This document shows, piece by piece, positions 27,440 through 38,172 of a stretch of DNA of 40,857 nt; positions within the stretch are counted from its first letter, which is position 1, and each line of letters opens with the position of its first letter. This stretch comes from Aquificota bacterium (GTDB taxonomy: Bacteria; Aquificota; Aquificia; Aquificales; QOAS01). Where the stretch lies: the NCBI GenBank assembly GCA_013153315.1, contig JAADES010000005.1:1-40857 (forward strand), in the 5' to 3' direction. A program made the position numbers and the translations under genes. The notes beneath the pieces were generated by a model. It ran no database searches. It saw only the letters and a program-made list of their open reading frames with translations, and had not been told where the DNA came from.

Positions 27440-28849
27440 TTATTCCTCAAGAGGCTTGTCCATAGCTATAAACCATTGGGGGGTGGCTCGGAATATTACA
27501 GGACTTTTACAACGCCAACAGTGGGGATAGCTGTGTTTTAGGTCGGAGAGTTTTACCAAAGCATTTTTCTCTTTCAAAATCTCTATAACCTGATAATTGG
27601 CGGGGGAACGGACTATTTGATAGTTTTCTTTATTTCTTCTTCCTGTTTGCTCGTAAATTCGGAGCCCTCTCAAGGGAGGAATTACCTCATCGGTATAGAA
27701 ACCTTGGTCATCAACGGGGGCAAAGGGCTCCAGACCGTATTTTCTTCCCACAATGTAGTCCTCATTACCGTGGCCGGGCGCCATATGAACAAGACCGGTT
27801 CCGGTGTCAAGGGTAACAAATTCCGAGGGGTATATTTTGAACATATTCTGAACAGTTTCGGGCTTTAAAAATTGAGCTAAAAATTCCTTGGTGTTGAAAG
27901 GATGCTCGTATTCCAGACCAACCAACTGCTCGCCTTTTACCTCTCCCAAAATAATACCTTCGGGCAATTCGGTTTCTTTATAGAAGTTGTCCAACAGCTC
28001 TTTTGCAACTATGAAAACCTCGTCGCCGGGGGCAAGGTCTCCCATTTCTACCAGCACATAATCGGCGTCGGGTTTAACCATAATGCCGAGGTTGGCGGGC
28101 AAAGTCCAAGGGGTGGTAGTCCAAATTATCGCGTAAACCTTTCTATTGGCCAATAGGGGCGAAATTTTTTCAGGGTTTTTGATTCTGAACTTCACATAGA
28201 TGGAGGGGTCTTTCTTTTCGTTATATTCCACTTCGGCTTCAGCCTCGGCGGTGGAGCAGAAGATGCACCAATAGACGGGTTTTTTACCTCGGTAAACTAT
28301 TCCCCTGTCGAAAATACGCCCCAGTTCCCTAACCTCGGTTGCCTGATATTGGGGCTTCATCGTTAGATAGGGGTTTTCCCAGTCGCCCAGCACTCCCAAA
28401 CGGATAAAGTCGGCCTTTTGGATTTCAACCCATTTTTTAGCGTATTCGCGGCACAACTTGCGGAACTGGGCTTTGGGAATGTCCTCTTTGCTTTTTCCTT
28501 CTTCTTTAAGCTGTTCTTCCACTTTCAGTTCTATGGGAAGGCCGTGGCAGTCCCAACCGGGAACATAGTCTATATCCTTACCCTGCATTAGTTCGTATTT
28601 GTTTATGATGTCTTTGAGGATTTTGTTCAAGGCGTGCCCTATGTGAATTTGGCCGTTGGCGTAGGGAGGCCCATCGTGGAGCACCCAAAGGGGTTTTCCC
28701 TTTCTTTGCTCCTTTATCTTTTTATAAAGACCCTCCCAATGTTGGGCTATTTGGGGTTCCCTCTTTGGGAGGTTAGCCTTCATAGGGAAATCGGTTTTAG
28801 GTAAATTTAAAGTGTTTTTTAGGTCTATCTGCTTTTTTTCTTCCGACAT
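27440..28849 (-). CDS. ileS: isoleucyl-tRNA synthetase N-terminal half (HIGH and CP1 editing domain only)
   Basis: [70 protein letters not shown]; ends [26 protein letters not shown] at 469 aa with no KMSKS half. Confidence 0.9.
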   Translation of the reverse strand: MSEEKKQIDLKNTLNLPKTDFPMKANLPKREPQIAQHWEGLYKKIKEQRKGKPLWVLHDGPPYANGQIHIGHALNKILKDIINKYELMQGKDIDYVPGWDCHGLPIELKVEEQLKEEGKSKEDIPKAQFRKLCREYAKKWVEIQKADFIRLGVLGDWENPYLTMKPQYQATEVRELGRIFDRGIVYRGKKPVYWCIFCSTAEAEAEVEYNEKKDPSIYVKFRIKNPEKISPLLANRKVYAIIWTTTPWTLPANLGIMVKPDADYVLVEMGDLAPGDEVFIVAKELLDNFYKETELPEGIILGEVKGEQLVGLEYEHPFNTKEFLAQFLKPETVQNMFKIYPSEFVTLDTGTGLVHMAPGHGNEDYIVGRKYGLEPFAPVDDQGFYTDEVIPPLRGLRIYEQTGRRNKENYQIVRSPANYQVIEILKEKNALVKLSDLKHSYPHCWRCKSPVIFRATPQWFIAMDKPLEE

Positions 28850-28929
28850 TGTATTTTCTAAATCTTAAATGGGAAAACTTTCCTAAATATGGGTTAATGG
28901 TTAACCTCTAAACCCTTCCGAGGAAAAAA

Positions 28930-29442
28930 ATGGACAGGGAAGAAAAACAAAAGTTGGAACAGATTGACAAACACTTAGAGGACATAGATAAAGAAATCCA
29001 CCTATTGGCGGAAAAATTGGAAAAGTTGGACCAATTGGTGGATAAAAAACCCTCCCGTTTGGGTTTGGATGACCTTATCCAGGAGTTGGCCGGTGCTGCG
29101 GTTGTTGCCTTGCCCGTTTCGCTGAGCGATGAAATTTGGGAGCTTGCAACCCGCTTAAGCCTGCTCCACGTTTTGCTAATTTACGGTTTTGTCCTTTTGG
29201 TTGCCTACCTTTTTGTTGCTTACGGGAACACCAAAGATTGGCAGAAACAGACGGTTTTTAAATTTCTCCCTTTGAGGTTATTAACAAGTAGTTTTTTATC
29301 TTTTGGAGTTTCCGCCCTTTTAATAATCCTTTTGGGGATTTATCCCAACTTTATAGACACCTTTGAAGGATATATAAAAACCGTCCTTTTGGTGTCCTCT
29401 TTCTCAATAATAGGTAGCCTAGGGTTGGATATGGCTAAATAA
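28930..29442 (+). CDS. DUF2391-like integral membrane protein with N-terminal coiled coil
   Basis: Heptad-like N-terminus followed by several TM segments; LAGAAVVALPVSLSDEIWELA. Confidence 0.5.
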   Translation: MDREEKQKLEQIDKHLEDIDKEIHLLAEKLEKLDQLVDKKPSRLGLDDLIQELAGAAVVALPVSLSDEIWELATRLSLLHVLLIYGFVLLVAYLFVAYGNTKDWQKQTVFKFLPLRLLTSSFLSFGVSALLIILLGIYPNFIDTFEGYIKTVLLVSSFSIIGSLGLDMAK

Positions 29443-29512
29443 ACCTTATAGCTTTTCCATTTATATTTGAAACTTCCTAAAGGTCAAAAAGAAGGACAAT
29501 TTATAAATTCCT

Positions 29513-30454
29513 ATGAGGTTTAGGAAATACTCCCGAAAGCACGCCTTTAACATAATCTATCAGTGGGATATAACCGGAGAAGATTTTTCCAAAGTTAGGA
29601 ACGAATATTGGAAGACCTTGGAAAGGAGCTATTCCAATGTTATAGAGGTCTCCGATAGTTTGCTCTCGCAGTTGGATAACTTTAACGAGGAAGTTTTTGC
29701 CAAAAAGTTCGAAGCCTTGGCCGATGAGGAAATTCTCGCCGACAAGCTCCGCAAAGAGCTTTACGCTATTTTTACCCTTTTAAAACAGTTGGAGGAATTC
29801 GATAAGTTCTACCTAACCGTAACGGAATATTTAAGTGAAAAGAACAAAAAAAGGAAATTGAAAGCTATAGAGCTCCTTACCGAGATAAAAAACACCTTTG
29901 AGCAACTAAAGAAGCTGGACAAAGATAACGCCACCCTTTTGGAGGATATTATCAATTTACTGGACCAAATAAAAGAAAACTTCCCCGAAGATTTCGATAG
30001 CCTAAAGAGGTATAAAGAAGAATTCCAACAAAAGGTTAAGGAGGTTCTGAAAATCTACCTCCAAAGGGCTAAAGAATTTTCCCAAAAGAGATTAAACCAA
30101 GATATGGGAGAAATAAAGGAATATGCCAATAGGCTTTTGGACGCCTTTGAACAGCACCAAATAGAAATAGATAGCATCATAGAGGAATATCTGAAGGATT
30201 GGACACTTGACCGTTTGGGAAGTATAGAAAGGAACCTTCTAAGGTTGGGAACCGCCGAGTTTGTTTTTGTGGGTGTGCAAGACCCCGGTAGGGCTTTTAA
30301 CGATTACATAGATTTCGCCAAAGCTTTTGTTGGTAAAAAGGCGGCAAAATTTGTCAACGGCGTTCTTTCGGCAATTTACCGCGATAAAGGTAAAAAACCC
30401 CAAGAGCCCCAACTTGAGGAAAAGGAAACCTCTAACACTCCCGCCGAAGGTTAA
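29513..30454 (+). CDS. nusB: NusB-like antitermination factor with large internal insertion
   Basis: N-terminus RKYSRKHAFNIIYQWDITGEDF; C-terminus IEEYLKDWTLDRLGSIERNLLRLGTAEFVF...AFNDYIDFAKAFVGKKAAKFVNGVLSAI; about 165 aa of helical sequence between. Confidence 0.85.
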   Translation: MRFRKYSRKHAFNIIYQWDITGEDFSKVRNEYWKTLERSYSNVIEVSDSLLSQLDNFNEEVFAKKFEALADEEILADKLRKELYAIFTLLKQLEEFDKFYLTVTEYLSEKNKKRKLKAIELLTEIKNTFEQLKKLDKDNATLLEDIINLLDQIKENFPEDFDSLKRYKEEFQQKVKEVLKIYLQRAKEFSQKRLNQDMGEIKEYANRLLDAFEQHQIEIDSIIEEYLKDWTLDRLGSIERNLLRLGTAEFVFVGVQDPGRAFNDYIDFAKAFVGKKAAKFVNGVLSAIYRDKGKKPQEPQLEEKETSNTPAEG

Positions 30455-30463
30455 TTTATAGAT

Positions 30464-30850
30464 ATGCACCCTAACAAGTTTCCCTTAATTCAATCCCTTT
30501 TTTTGGAAGTTCTAATAGGTTTCCTTTTAGGGGTTTTGTTCTCTTTTTTCTACTACAAAAACCTTTGGTGCTATGCCAAAATCAAAGGGCGGGAATATAA
30601 AATAGCGGCCATCTATGGGAAAAACTCCCCCCAACTAAAAAGGTTTAAAAGAAAATTCAGAACCTTCCGTTGCAATACATTTTTTCGCCTTCTGGTGGCC
30701 ATTTTGTTTTCTCTGGTGGTTTATACCTTGGCGGGATATTATGGGCTGGGCGGCACTGTTTTGGGGATACTTTTGGCAAATCTAACCCTCTATGGTTGGG
30801 GAATTTATAAAACTTCCCACAATAGCACAAAGGAAAGAAGAGAAAATTAA
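30464..30850 (+). CDS. small membrane protein, unknown function
   Basis: 128-aa ORF with at least two TM segments; overlaps the pilT-like 3' end by 4 bp. Confidence 0.45.
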   Translation: MHPNKFPLIQSLFLEVLIGFLLGVLFSFFYYKNLWCYAKIKGREYKIAAIYGKNSPQLKRFKRKFRTFRCNTFFRLLVAILFSLVVYTLAGYYGLGGTVLGILLANLTLYGWGIYKTSHNSTKERREN

Positions 30851-31932
30851 TCCACCACCCCGCGGAGTTTGAGCTCCATATCGGTGGGGTTTTGGGCGTG
30901 GTCGAGGGCGGTTTTGTAGTCGATAAGCCCTTTTCTATAAAGGTCAACGATGTGCTGGTCGAAGGTTTGGGTTCCGTAAACTTCCCTACCTTTTTCGAGA
31001 TATTCATGAATACGCTCGAACTTTTTGGGGTCTTGCAGAGCTTCCTTAATTAGGGGGTTATTTACCAAAATTTCCACCAAGGGGATAACCCCTTTGCGGT
31101 CTCTTCGGGGAACCAACCTTTGGGAGAAAATTGCCACCAAGGAGTTGGCAAGCATCATTCTTATCTGGTCTCGGTTTTCGAGGGGGAACATTCCGATAAA
31201 ACGGTTTAGGGTTTCTTTTGTGTTAATGGTGTGCATTGTAGAAAATACCAAGTGACCGGTTTCCGCGGCCTGGAGGGCTATTTTTGCTGTTTCGGGGTCC
31301 CTAATCTCACCAATCATGATAATATCGGGGTCTTCCCTGAGGGCGGCCCTTAGGGCGGAAGAAAAATCTTTGGTATCCTCTCCTACTTCCCTCTGGATAA
31401 TGAAGCTTTTGCGGTCTTTAAAGAGGTATTCGATAGGGTCTTCTATGGTAACCATAACCTTTTCTTCCGTTTGGTTTATTTCGTTGAGTATCGAGGCCAA
31501 TGTGGTAGACTTACCGCTACCTGTGGGCCCCGTTACCAGTATTAGCCCGTCGGTGTGGGTTAGGGCAAGCTTTTTCATTATTGGGGGAAGGTTCAAGCTC
31601 TCAAATTTGGGGATTTCGAAGGGTATATGTCTTAGTGCTATACCCAAGGTTGAACGCTGAAAATAAATGTTAGCCCTAAAACGTGCCAAACCGGGGAAGG
31701 AAGCGGAGGTATCCACCTGACCATCCTTTAAAAGGGTCTGTTTTTTTTCCTCTTTCCCCTTTAGGATGTAGTTAACAAACTCTTCCAACTGTTGTTTGTT
31801 TAAGGGGGGAAATTCCTCAAGGGTTACCAATCTTTTTGAAGCCCTTACACGGGGCTTAACCCCCACCTTTATATGTATATCGGAAGCCTTCAGGTCGAGG
31901 GCTTTCCTTACAATTTCCTCTAACAGACTCAA
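30847..31932 (-). CDS. pilT: PilT/PilU-like twitching motility ATPase
   Basis: VTGPTGSGKSTTLASILNEIN; EDPIEYLF; ALREDPDIIMIGEIRDPETAKIALQAAETGHLVFSTMHT. Confidence 0.9.
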   Translation of the reverse strand: MSLLEEIVRKALDLKASDIHIKVGVKPRVRASKRLVTLEEFPPLNKQQLEEFVNYILKGKEEKKQTLLKDGQVDTSASFPGLARFRANIYFQRSTLGIALRHIPFEIPKFESLNLPPIMKKLALTHTDGLILVTGPTGSGKSTTLASILNEINQTEEKVMVTIEDPIEYLFKDRKSFIIQREVGEDTKDFSSALRAALREDPDIIMIGEIRDPETAKIALQAAETGHLVFSTMHTINTKETLNRFIGMFPLENRDQIRMMLANSLVAIFSQRLVPRRDRKGVIPLVEILVNNPLIKEALQDPKKFERIHEYLEKGREVYGTQTFDQHIVDLYRKGLIDYKTALDHAQNPTDMELKLRGVVD

Positions 31933-31984
31933 CTTTACAATCCTCCTTGGGGGAAAGATTTTAATGAGACCAAATTAGTATTTT

Positions 31985-32569
31985 TCAAGTTTCATTTTCC
32001 CGCCAGCGGGTGTATGTATTGTGTTCCAATCTTAGGAGGTCGAATATTTTTCCCACAACAAAGTCGGCTATATCTTCCACCTTTTGGGGCTTGTTATAAA
32101 ACCCCGGAGAAATGGGAAAAACCTTTGCACCCGCACGGTTTAGTTTAAGCATATTCTCCAAGTGAATGGGCGAAAGGGGCATTTCCCTAACCGCCATTAT
32201 TAAATCAACCCTCTCTTTTAGGGCTACGTCGCAAACTCGGTGAATTAAATTGTCGGTAATACCGCCCGCTACCGCCCCCAAGGTGGAAACCGAACAGGGT
32301 AAAACCACCACCGCCCTGTAAAGGGAAAGCCTCGAACCGCTGGCCAAGGGAGAAAAAAAATCTTCGGGCGGGTGAAATTTTACCCCCCTTTGGGCGTAAT
32401 GTTTTTGAAACTCTTCAAAAGGAATTTCCAATTCATATTCAATAACCCTTCGGGCGTTTTCCGAAACTATGCAATCCAACGAGAGGTTTAATTCCAAAGC
32501 CCGTTCCAAAAAACGTTGGGCGTAAATACTCCCGCTGGCGGCGGTAATACATAAAACCAATTTGGACAT
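31985..32569 (-). CDS. ubiX: UbiX-type flavin prenyltransferase
   Basis: VLCITAASGSIYAQRFLE; VVLPCSVSTLGAVAGGITDNLIHRVCDVALKERVDLIMAVREMPLSPIHLENMLKL. Confidence 0.93.
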   Translation of the reverse strand: MSKLVLCITAASGSIYAQRFLERALELNLSLDCIVSENARRVIEYELEIPFEEFQKHYAQRGVKFHPPEDFFSPLASGSRLSLYRAVVVLPCSVSTLGAVAGGITDNLIHRVCDVALKERVDLIMAVREMPLSPIHLENMLKLNRAGAKVFPISPGFYNKPQKVEDIADFVVGKIFDLLRLEHNTYTRWRENET

Positions 32570-32584
32570 AGAAATTAATTTGGA

Positions 32585-34444
32585 ATGGCCAAAGAAAATT
32601 TTTCACCACCGGCGGTAATAAAAGAAAATACCCCCAAGAGGGAAATAATTAAAAAAGTCCTTTCGTTGGCCTTTCCAATAATTCTTTCCAACCTCTTATA
32701 TACGGTTCAAAATTTTGTTTCCCTGCTGTTGGTTTCGCCTCTGGGTAAGGAAACCATTGCGGGGGTGGGGTTTGCCTCTACCCTTTTGTGGTTTGTCTAT
32801 GCCACAATGGCAACGGTCTACACCGGTGTTTCGGTTTTAGTTGCCCAAACGGTGGGTGCAAGCGGGGCTAAAGAGGATAAAACCTTTCCTTTAGCGGGTG
32901 TCTACGTTTTTTGGGGAATTCTTCTGTCGGTTTTATTTTCCCTTCCTTTAACTTTGGCGGGAGAAAATTTTATTCGCTTTTTCCTAAAACTATTCTCCAC
33001 ACCGTCGGAGGTTGTGGAGGTCGCTGTTTCCTATTTAAAACCGATATTTTTGCTTTTACCTTTGGCCTTTATAACCAACGTTTTTAATGCCGCCTTCAAC
33101 GGATTGGGTAAGACCAAGGTAATTTTTTATGCAACCATTTTTACAACGGTGGTAAATATAGCCTTGGCGTTAGTTTTGATTTACGGCTTATTAGGCTTTC
33201 CACGGTTGGAAGCCCAAGGGGCCGGTTGGGCTGTAGGTGTCGCCGAAGCTTTGGCTATAGGAGTTTACCTTCCCTTCCTTCTGAAAGAAGAGGCTATAAA
33301 TCCCTTCCGAAGGTGGAAATTATCTATTAAACCTCTGTTGGAAATTTTAAAAGTAGGTCTACCTACCGGTGTGGAAAGAACCTTTATGAGTTTTTCCTAC
33401 AATGTCTTTGTAGGTTTGGTAGCCCTTTGCGGGACTTCGGTTTTGGCCGCTTTCCAAATAGGGTTGAGAATTGAATCCATTTCCTTCACCGTAGGAATGG
33501 CTTTTTCCTTTGCCGCCACCACCTTGGCCGGTCAAAATTGGGGAGCTAAAAACCCCTTTGGGATAGAAAAGGGGGTTAAAACAACCCTCTATTTGGCAAT
33601 GGTAATAATGACCTCCTTAGGTTTGCTTATAGGTATTTTTTCACCTCTTATAGCAAGGTTTTTTACCCACGACGGGGAGGTTATATATTGGACTGTTCAC
33701 TATCTGTGGATTATCGCCCTTAGCCAACCCCTTATGGCGGTAATTTTTGTATTGGCGGGTGCTATAAGAGGTTTGGGAAAAACCAAAATTCCTTTGGTGG
33801 TAAACCTTTCCAACTTTTGGCTGGTTAGGTTAATACCCTCCTTTATCCTTTTGAAGTTCTTTAAAACACCTTACGTTCCTTGGTCGGCAATGATAGCGGA
33901 AAACCTTACCCGCTCAACGGTCTATTACTTTCTTTGGAAGAAGATAATAAAAACCATGGAGTTTGATAATTTTAAAAACCCCTCGGTCGGTATATCTAAA
34001 AAATTCGGTAGCAGTAAAGGAATGTCCTTAATAACCGCCCTTTTTGTGTTGGTTTTTGTAACCTTAACCCTTTCGGCTATAGGACTTTTGTTTAATAAAT
34101 ATGTCCAAAGCACCACATATGTGCAGCGGTTTGAAACTACCCAAGAGGCGGCAAGGGCGGTGGCCAAAGATTTACTTCAAGAAATAAATACAGGAAATTT
34201 TACCGTTGACACAACAACCTGCGACGTAGGATGTTCCGACAACGAAGAACCCTGCCCTATAGACCTTCCCCCCGAAATCGAGGAAACTTTAAAAGCTTCA
34301 AATATAACCGCCCAAGCTTACCTTTTAAAAAAGTGCGATTCGGATAACGCTACCCTTTACACAATAAGGGTTCAAGCCAGCTACAACAACGGAACCCAAA
34401 CCAACATTTTGATTATTTATAAAATTCCTAAACCCTCTTCCTAA
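32585..34444 (+). CDS. MATE-family transporter fused in frame to a prepilin/PilX-like domain
   Basis: Residues 1 to about 457 are a 12-TM MATE protein; residues 458-619 include KKFGSSKG-MSLITALFVLVFVTLTLSAIGLLF, type IV pilin-like, then a Cys-containing exported-type domain. Confidence 0.8.
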   Translation: MAKENFSPPAVIKENTPKREIIKKVLSLAFPIILSNLLYTVQNFVSLLLVSPLGKETIAGVGFASTLLWFVYATMATVYTGVSVLVAQTVGASGAKEDKTFPLAGVYVFWGILLSVLFSLPLTLAGENFIRFFLKLFSTPSEVVEVAVSYLKPIFLLLPLAFITNVFNAAFNGLGKTKVIFYATIFTTVVNIALALVLIYGLLGFPRLEAQGAGWAVGVAEALAIGVYLPFLLKEEAINPFRRWKLSIKPLLEILKVGLPTGVERTFMSFSYNVFVGLVALCGTSVLAAFQIGLRIESISFTVGMAFSFAATTLAGQNWGAKNPFGIEKGVKTTLYLAMVIMTSLGLLIGIFSPLIARFFTHDGEVIYWTVHYLWIIALSQPLMAVIFVLAGAIRGLGKTKIPLVVNLSNFWLVRLIPSFILLKFFKTPYVPWSAMIAENLTRSTVYYFLWKKIIKTMEFDNFKNPSVGISKKFGSSKGMSLITALFVLVFVTLTLSAIGLLFNKYVQSTTYVQRFETTQEAARAVAKDLLQEINTGNFTVDTTTCDVGCSDNEEPCPIDLPPEIEETLKASNITAQAYLLKKCDSDNATLYTIRVQASYNNGTQTNILIIYKIPKPSS

Positions 34445-34480
34445 ATTTTGGCTCTCCTAAATTAGAATTTTCGCCCTAAC

Positions 34481-36541
34481 ATGAATAACAAAACGGTATT
34501 TTTGGCTGTCTTTTTTGTAATTTTCATTCTGGTTGCCATAGTTTTCCCAATACCGGCGCCGCTTTTGGATGTCCTGCTAACCTTCAGCATAGCCTACGCC
34601 CTAACAATGCTTATTCTGGCGATTTTGGTTAAAGAACCGCTGGAATTTTCAGTATTCCCTACCGCCCTTCTTTTGGGAACATTGCTAAGACTATCGCTAA
34701 ATATAGCCGCCGCCCGAAGAATTTTGCTTTACGGACACCAAGGCCCCGATGCGGCCGGTCATCTAATCCAATCTTTCGGTGAATTCGTGGTTGGAGGTTC
34801 TTTAATAGTCGGTGTTTTAATTTTCCTAATTTTCATCATCATTAACTTCGTTGTAATCACCCGCGGAGCGGAAAGAATTTCCGAAGTTATCGCCCGTTTT
34901 ACTTTGGACGCATTGCCCGGTAAACAGATGGCCATAGACGCCGACCTGAACGCGGGATTTATAACAGAAGAAGAGGCTAAAAAGCGTAGGGAACAGCTCC
35001 AGAGAGAGGCCGACTTCTACGGTTCGCTCGACGGTGCTTCAAAATTCATCAAAGGGGACGTAATAGCGGCCCTACTTATCTTGATACTTTCAATATTGGG
35101 CGGTTTGGCCATAGGTGTTTTCCAGCACGGTATGCCTATTAGCGAAGCTCTCCACACCTACACAATTCTAAGTATCGGTGAAGGTTTGGTTTCTCAAATT
35201 CCTTCGTTGCTCCTATCTACCGCCACCGCTATTTTGGTTACCAAGGTTGCTTCCCGCGACGAGGTCGGAAGGGCCTTTCTTGAGGAGATTAAACGCTACC
35301 CCGACGCATTGCTCTACTCGGCCGGCCTTTTGTTTGCCTTCGCTTTGGTGCCCGGTTTTCCCAAAGTTCCCTTTTTAATACTTTCGGCTATATTGGCAAC
35401 CGCCTATTACTTTGCCAAAAGGGAAATCGAAAGGGAAACCTTACGACAAATTGAGGATTACCTAAAGAAGGAAAAAGAAAAACAGCAGGAAAAACAGCAG
35501 GAGGAGGAAAAGCCCGAAGAATATATTCCCCAGCCCGACCCCGTAACGCTCGAAATCGGTTATTCGCTTATCAGCCTCTTTGATGAAAAACAGGGAGGTC
35601 AGGCCGCCCAAAAAATAAGAAAACTTCGTAGAAAATTGGCCGAAGACTACGGGGTTATTATCCATCCTATTCACATTAGGGACAACCTCGAGCTTAAGCC
35701 CAACGAATACCGTATTTTGATTAAGGGCGTGGAAGAAGACCGTTTTGTCCTCTACCCCGACATGTATCTGGCTATAGATACGGGTATGGCCAAAGCTCCC
35801 CCTCCCGGAGGAATAGAAACCTACGACCCCGCCTTTAAAATAAAAGCCTACTGGATACCCTTTACCTCCCGTGAGAAAGCCCAACAGATGGGTTATATGG
35901 TGGTTGACCCCGAAACGGTATTGGTAACCCACCTATCGGAGGTTATTAAAAAGAACCTCTGGAGGATTATCAGCCGAAACGAAATTCTGCAACTTATAGA
36001 GGCTTTGAAAAAGAAATACCCCAAGGTGGTTGAAGATATAGTTCCCAATCAGGTACCCATATCGGTTATCCATAGGGTGGTTCAAAACCTTTTAAGGGAG
36101 GGAATACCTGTCAAGGATATGCTAACCATTCTGGAAACCTTGGCCGATTATTACCCCGCCGAGAAGAATATAGACAACTTGACCGAGCATGTTAGGAGGG
36201 CTTTGGCACCGCTCATTAGCAAACTTTACGCGGTAAACGGAAACATTTACGCCGCAGTTTTGCACCCTATGCTGGAAAGTGAGCTGTTGGGCTATGTTGA
36301 GCAAAATCGCCAATCCGACTTTATGAAGGTGGTCGCCGAAGTGGTAAAACCCCAGCTGGAAAGGCTGATGGAACAGTTTTCCAAATTGGGAGCCCAACCC
36401 GTTTTGGTAACCGCACCCGAAATAAGACCCTACATGAAAAAGGTTTTGGAGAATTACCTTCCCCAGTACAGCGTTCTTTCCTACGCCGAATTGGATAAAA
36501 AGGTAAACCTAAAGGTGGTTGGTGTGGTTGAAAAACGTTAA
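34481..36541 (+). CDS. flhA: flagellar biosynthesis protein FlhA
   Basis: [84 protein letters not shown]. Confidence 0.95.
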   Translation: MNNKTVFLAVFFVIFILVAIVFPIPAPLLDVLLTFSIAYALTMLILAILVKEPLEFSVFPTALLLGTLLRLSLNIAAARRILLYGHQGPDAAGHLIQSFGEFVVGGSLIVGVLIFLIFIIINFVVITRGAERISEVIARFTLDALPGKQMAIDADLNAGFITEEEAKKRREQLQREADFYGSLDGASKFIKGDVIAALLILILSILGGLAIGVFQHGMPISEALHTYTILSIGEGLVSQIPSLLLSTATAILVTKVASRDEVGRAFLEEIKRYPDALLYSAGLLFAFALVPGFPKVPFLILSAILATAYYFAKREIERETLRQIEDYLKKEKEKQQEKQQEEEKPEEYIPQPDPVTLEIGYSLISLFDEKQGGQAAQKIRKLRRKLAEDYGVIIHPIHIRDNLELKPNEYRILIKGVEEDRFVLYPDMYLAIDTGMAKAPPPGGIETYDPAFKIKAYWIPFTSREKAQQMGYMVVDPETVLVTHLSEVIKKNLWRIISRNEILQLIEALKKKYPKVVEDIVPNQVPISVIHRVVQNLLREGIPVKDMLTILETLADYYPAEKNIDNLTEHVRRALAPLISKLYAVNGNIYAAVLHPMLESELLGYVEQNRQSDFMKVVAEVVKPQLERLMEQFSKLGAQPVLVTAPEIRPYMKKVLENYLPQYSVLSYAELDKKVNLKVVGVVEKR

Positions 36542-36554
36542 AAGGTTTAAGGCT

Positions 36555-36833
36555 TTAAAAACCAAATCCCCCCAAAAGGGAGTTGTCCATTTTTTCCTTA
36601 ACCCTCTCTTTGGTTAACTTGTGAAGTTCCTCAAAAGCCTTTAGGAGTTTTTCTTCCAAATCCTTACAGTCGGAGGTTTTTATTTTTATTTCCAAAAGCT
36701 TACCGGCGGCGTTGGCCACCAACTTACAGGTCTCATCCTCGTAGGTAATAATCTCCTTTTCAAGGTCTTCTTTAAAGTTTTTAACCATATCTTGGAGGCT
36801 CTTTAACTGTTTCATCATTTGGAAGATGTTCAT
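36555..36833 (-). CDS. YbaB/EbfC-like nucleoid-associated protein
   Basis: MMKQLKSLQDMVKNFKEDLEKEIITYEDETCKLVANAAGKLLEIKI. Confidence 0.65.
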   Translation of the reverse strand: MNIFQMMKQLKSLQDMVKNFKEDLEKEIITYEDETCKLVANAAGKLLEIKIKTSDCKDLEEKLLKAFEELHKLTKERVKEKMDNSLLGGFGF

Positions 36834-36858
36834 AGGAAACTAATATTGTTTGAAAAAA

Positions 36859-38085
36859 TTAAGAAGGAACGATAACCTTAACGGTCTTAATTCGGTTGTT
36901 GTCCAAAGAGAGGATAACAAATTTAAAACCGTCCACCTCTATAGTTGTTCCCTTTTTAGGCAACCCTTTGAAGTGGGATATTAGATAACCTCCCAAGGTG
37001 GAATATTCGTAATCTTCGGGGAGCTTTAAACCCAACTTTTGGGCCAGAAGCTCTATGTTTATGGAGGCATCCACCAAATAGACATTTTTGGAAATCTGTT
37101 TAATTTGTTCTTGGCTCCACTCTTCCACCATTCGACCCAAAAGGTGGGAAAGGAAGTCGGAAAAGGTGACCAACCCCGCCGTTCCCCCGTGTTCGTCCAC
37201 CACCATAAATATTTGGGTTTTCTGTTTCTTGAATTCGTTTATTAAACTTTCCAAGTCCAACAGTTGGGGAACAAAGGATATAGCCTTTTTAAACTCCACC
37301 AGTTTTTTATCGAGATTATCCTCCGTCGGTAGGAGGTTTTTTGTATATAAAACCCCGGTGGTGCTATCGAGGTTTTCCACATAGAGGGGAACCTTACTGT
37401 GGGCTTTTTCCACAATTTGGTCTAAAACCTCTTTGACCTTCTTATGCTCCTCCAAAGCAAAGATATCCGTTCGGGGGGTCATTATCTCTTCCACGGTTGT
37501 TTCGGAAAGCTCCAAAACCTTTTTGACCATTTCCACCTCTTGGGGGTCATACTCGCCGTGTTTTAAACCTTCCTCCAGCTGGTAGATTAATTCGTCCACC
37601 GTTAGTTGGAGTTCTTTCTTTTTTTCCACCCTCTCTATTAGGGGGCCGAAAAGTTTAACAAAAACCCACCTTAGGGGCGCTATGATGATATGGAAAACGT
37701 AGATGGGTAAGGCGTAAATCCTTGCCAATATTTCGGGAAAGTGTAGGGCTACATTCTTGGGAATAACCTCTCCAAAATAGAAAATCAACAGGCTAATTAA
37801 AACCGTTCCTAAGGCAACCCCCGCATCCCCGAAGGTGTCCTTTAAAAGTTTAGTCCCCAAAGAGGATATAAAAATGTTTACAATCTCGTTCCCTACGAGG
37901 ATTGTAATAATTAACTCCACCGGCCGCGATAGAAGTTTTTTTATCAGTCGGGTAATCTTGTTATTTCCAAACCGTTCCAAGATAAAGGAGTTCAAACTAA
38001 AAAAAGCCACCTCGGCGGAGGCAAAAAATCCCGAAAGCAATATAAGGAAGAGAAAAATAGTCAGTTCTCCTATAAGGGAATCCAT
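36859..38085 (-). CDS. CNNM/CorC (TlyC, hemolysin) family protein with CBS domains
   Basis: FFASAEVAFFSL; IMTPRTDIFALEEHKKVKEVLDQI; FMVVDEHGGTAGLVTFSDFLSHLLG. Confidence 0.9.
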   Translation of the reverse strand: MDSLIGELTIFLFLILLSGFFASAEVAFFSLNSFILERFGNNKITRLIKKLLSRPVELIITILVGNEIVNIFISSLGTKLLKDTFGDAGVALGTVLISLLIFYFGEVIPKNVALHFPEILARIYALPIYVFHIIIAPLRWVFVKLFGPLIERVEKKKELQLTVDELIYQLEEGLKHGEYDPQEVEMVKKVLELSETTVEEIMTPRTDIFALEEHKKVKEVLDQIVEKAHSKVPLYVENLDSTTGVLYTKNLLPTEDNLDKKLVEFKKAISFVPQLLDLESLINEFKKQKTQIFMVVDEHGGTAGLVTFSDFLSHLLGRMVEEWSQEQIKQISKNVYLVDASINIELLAQKLGLKLPEDYEYSTLGGYLISHFKGLPKKGTTIEVDGFKFVILSLDNNRIKTVKVIVPS

Positions 38086-38172
38086 TAGTTTTTAATTAAC
38101 CTTAGTCGTTCCGTTTTTTAATTCCCTGATTGGGATTTTTCTTTTTAAGCCTTACTAGGTATTTTGCAATTT

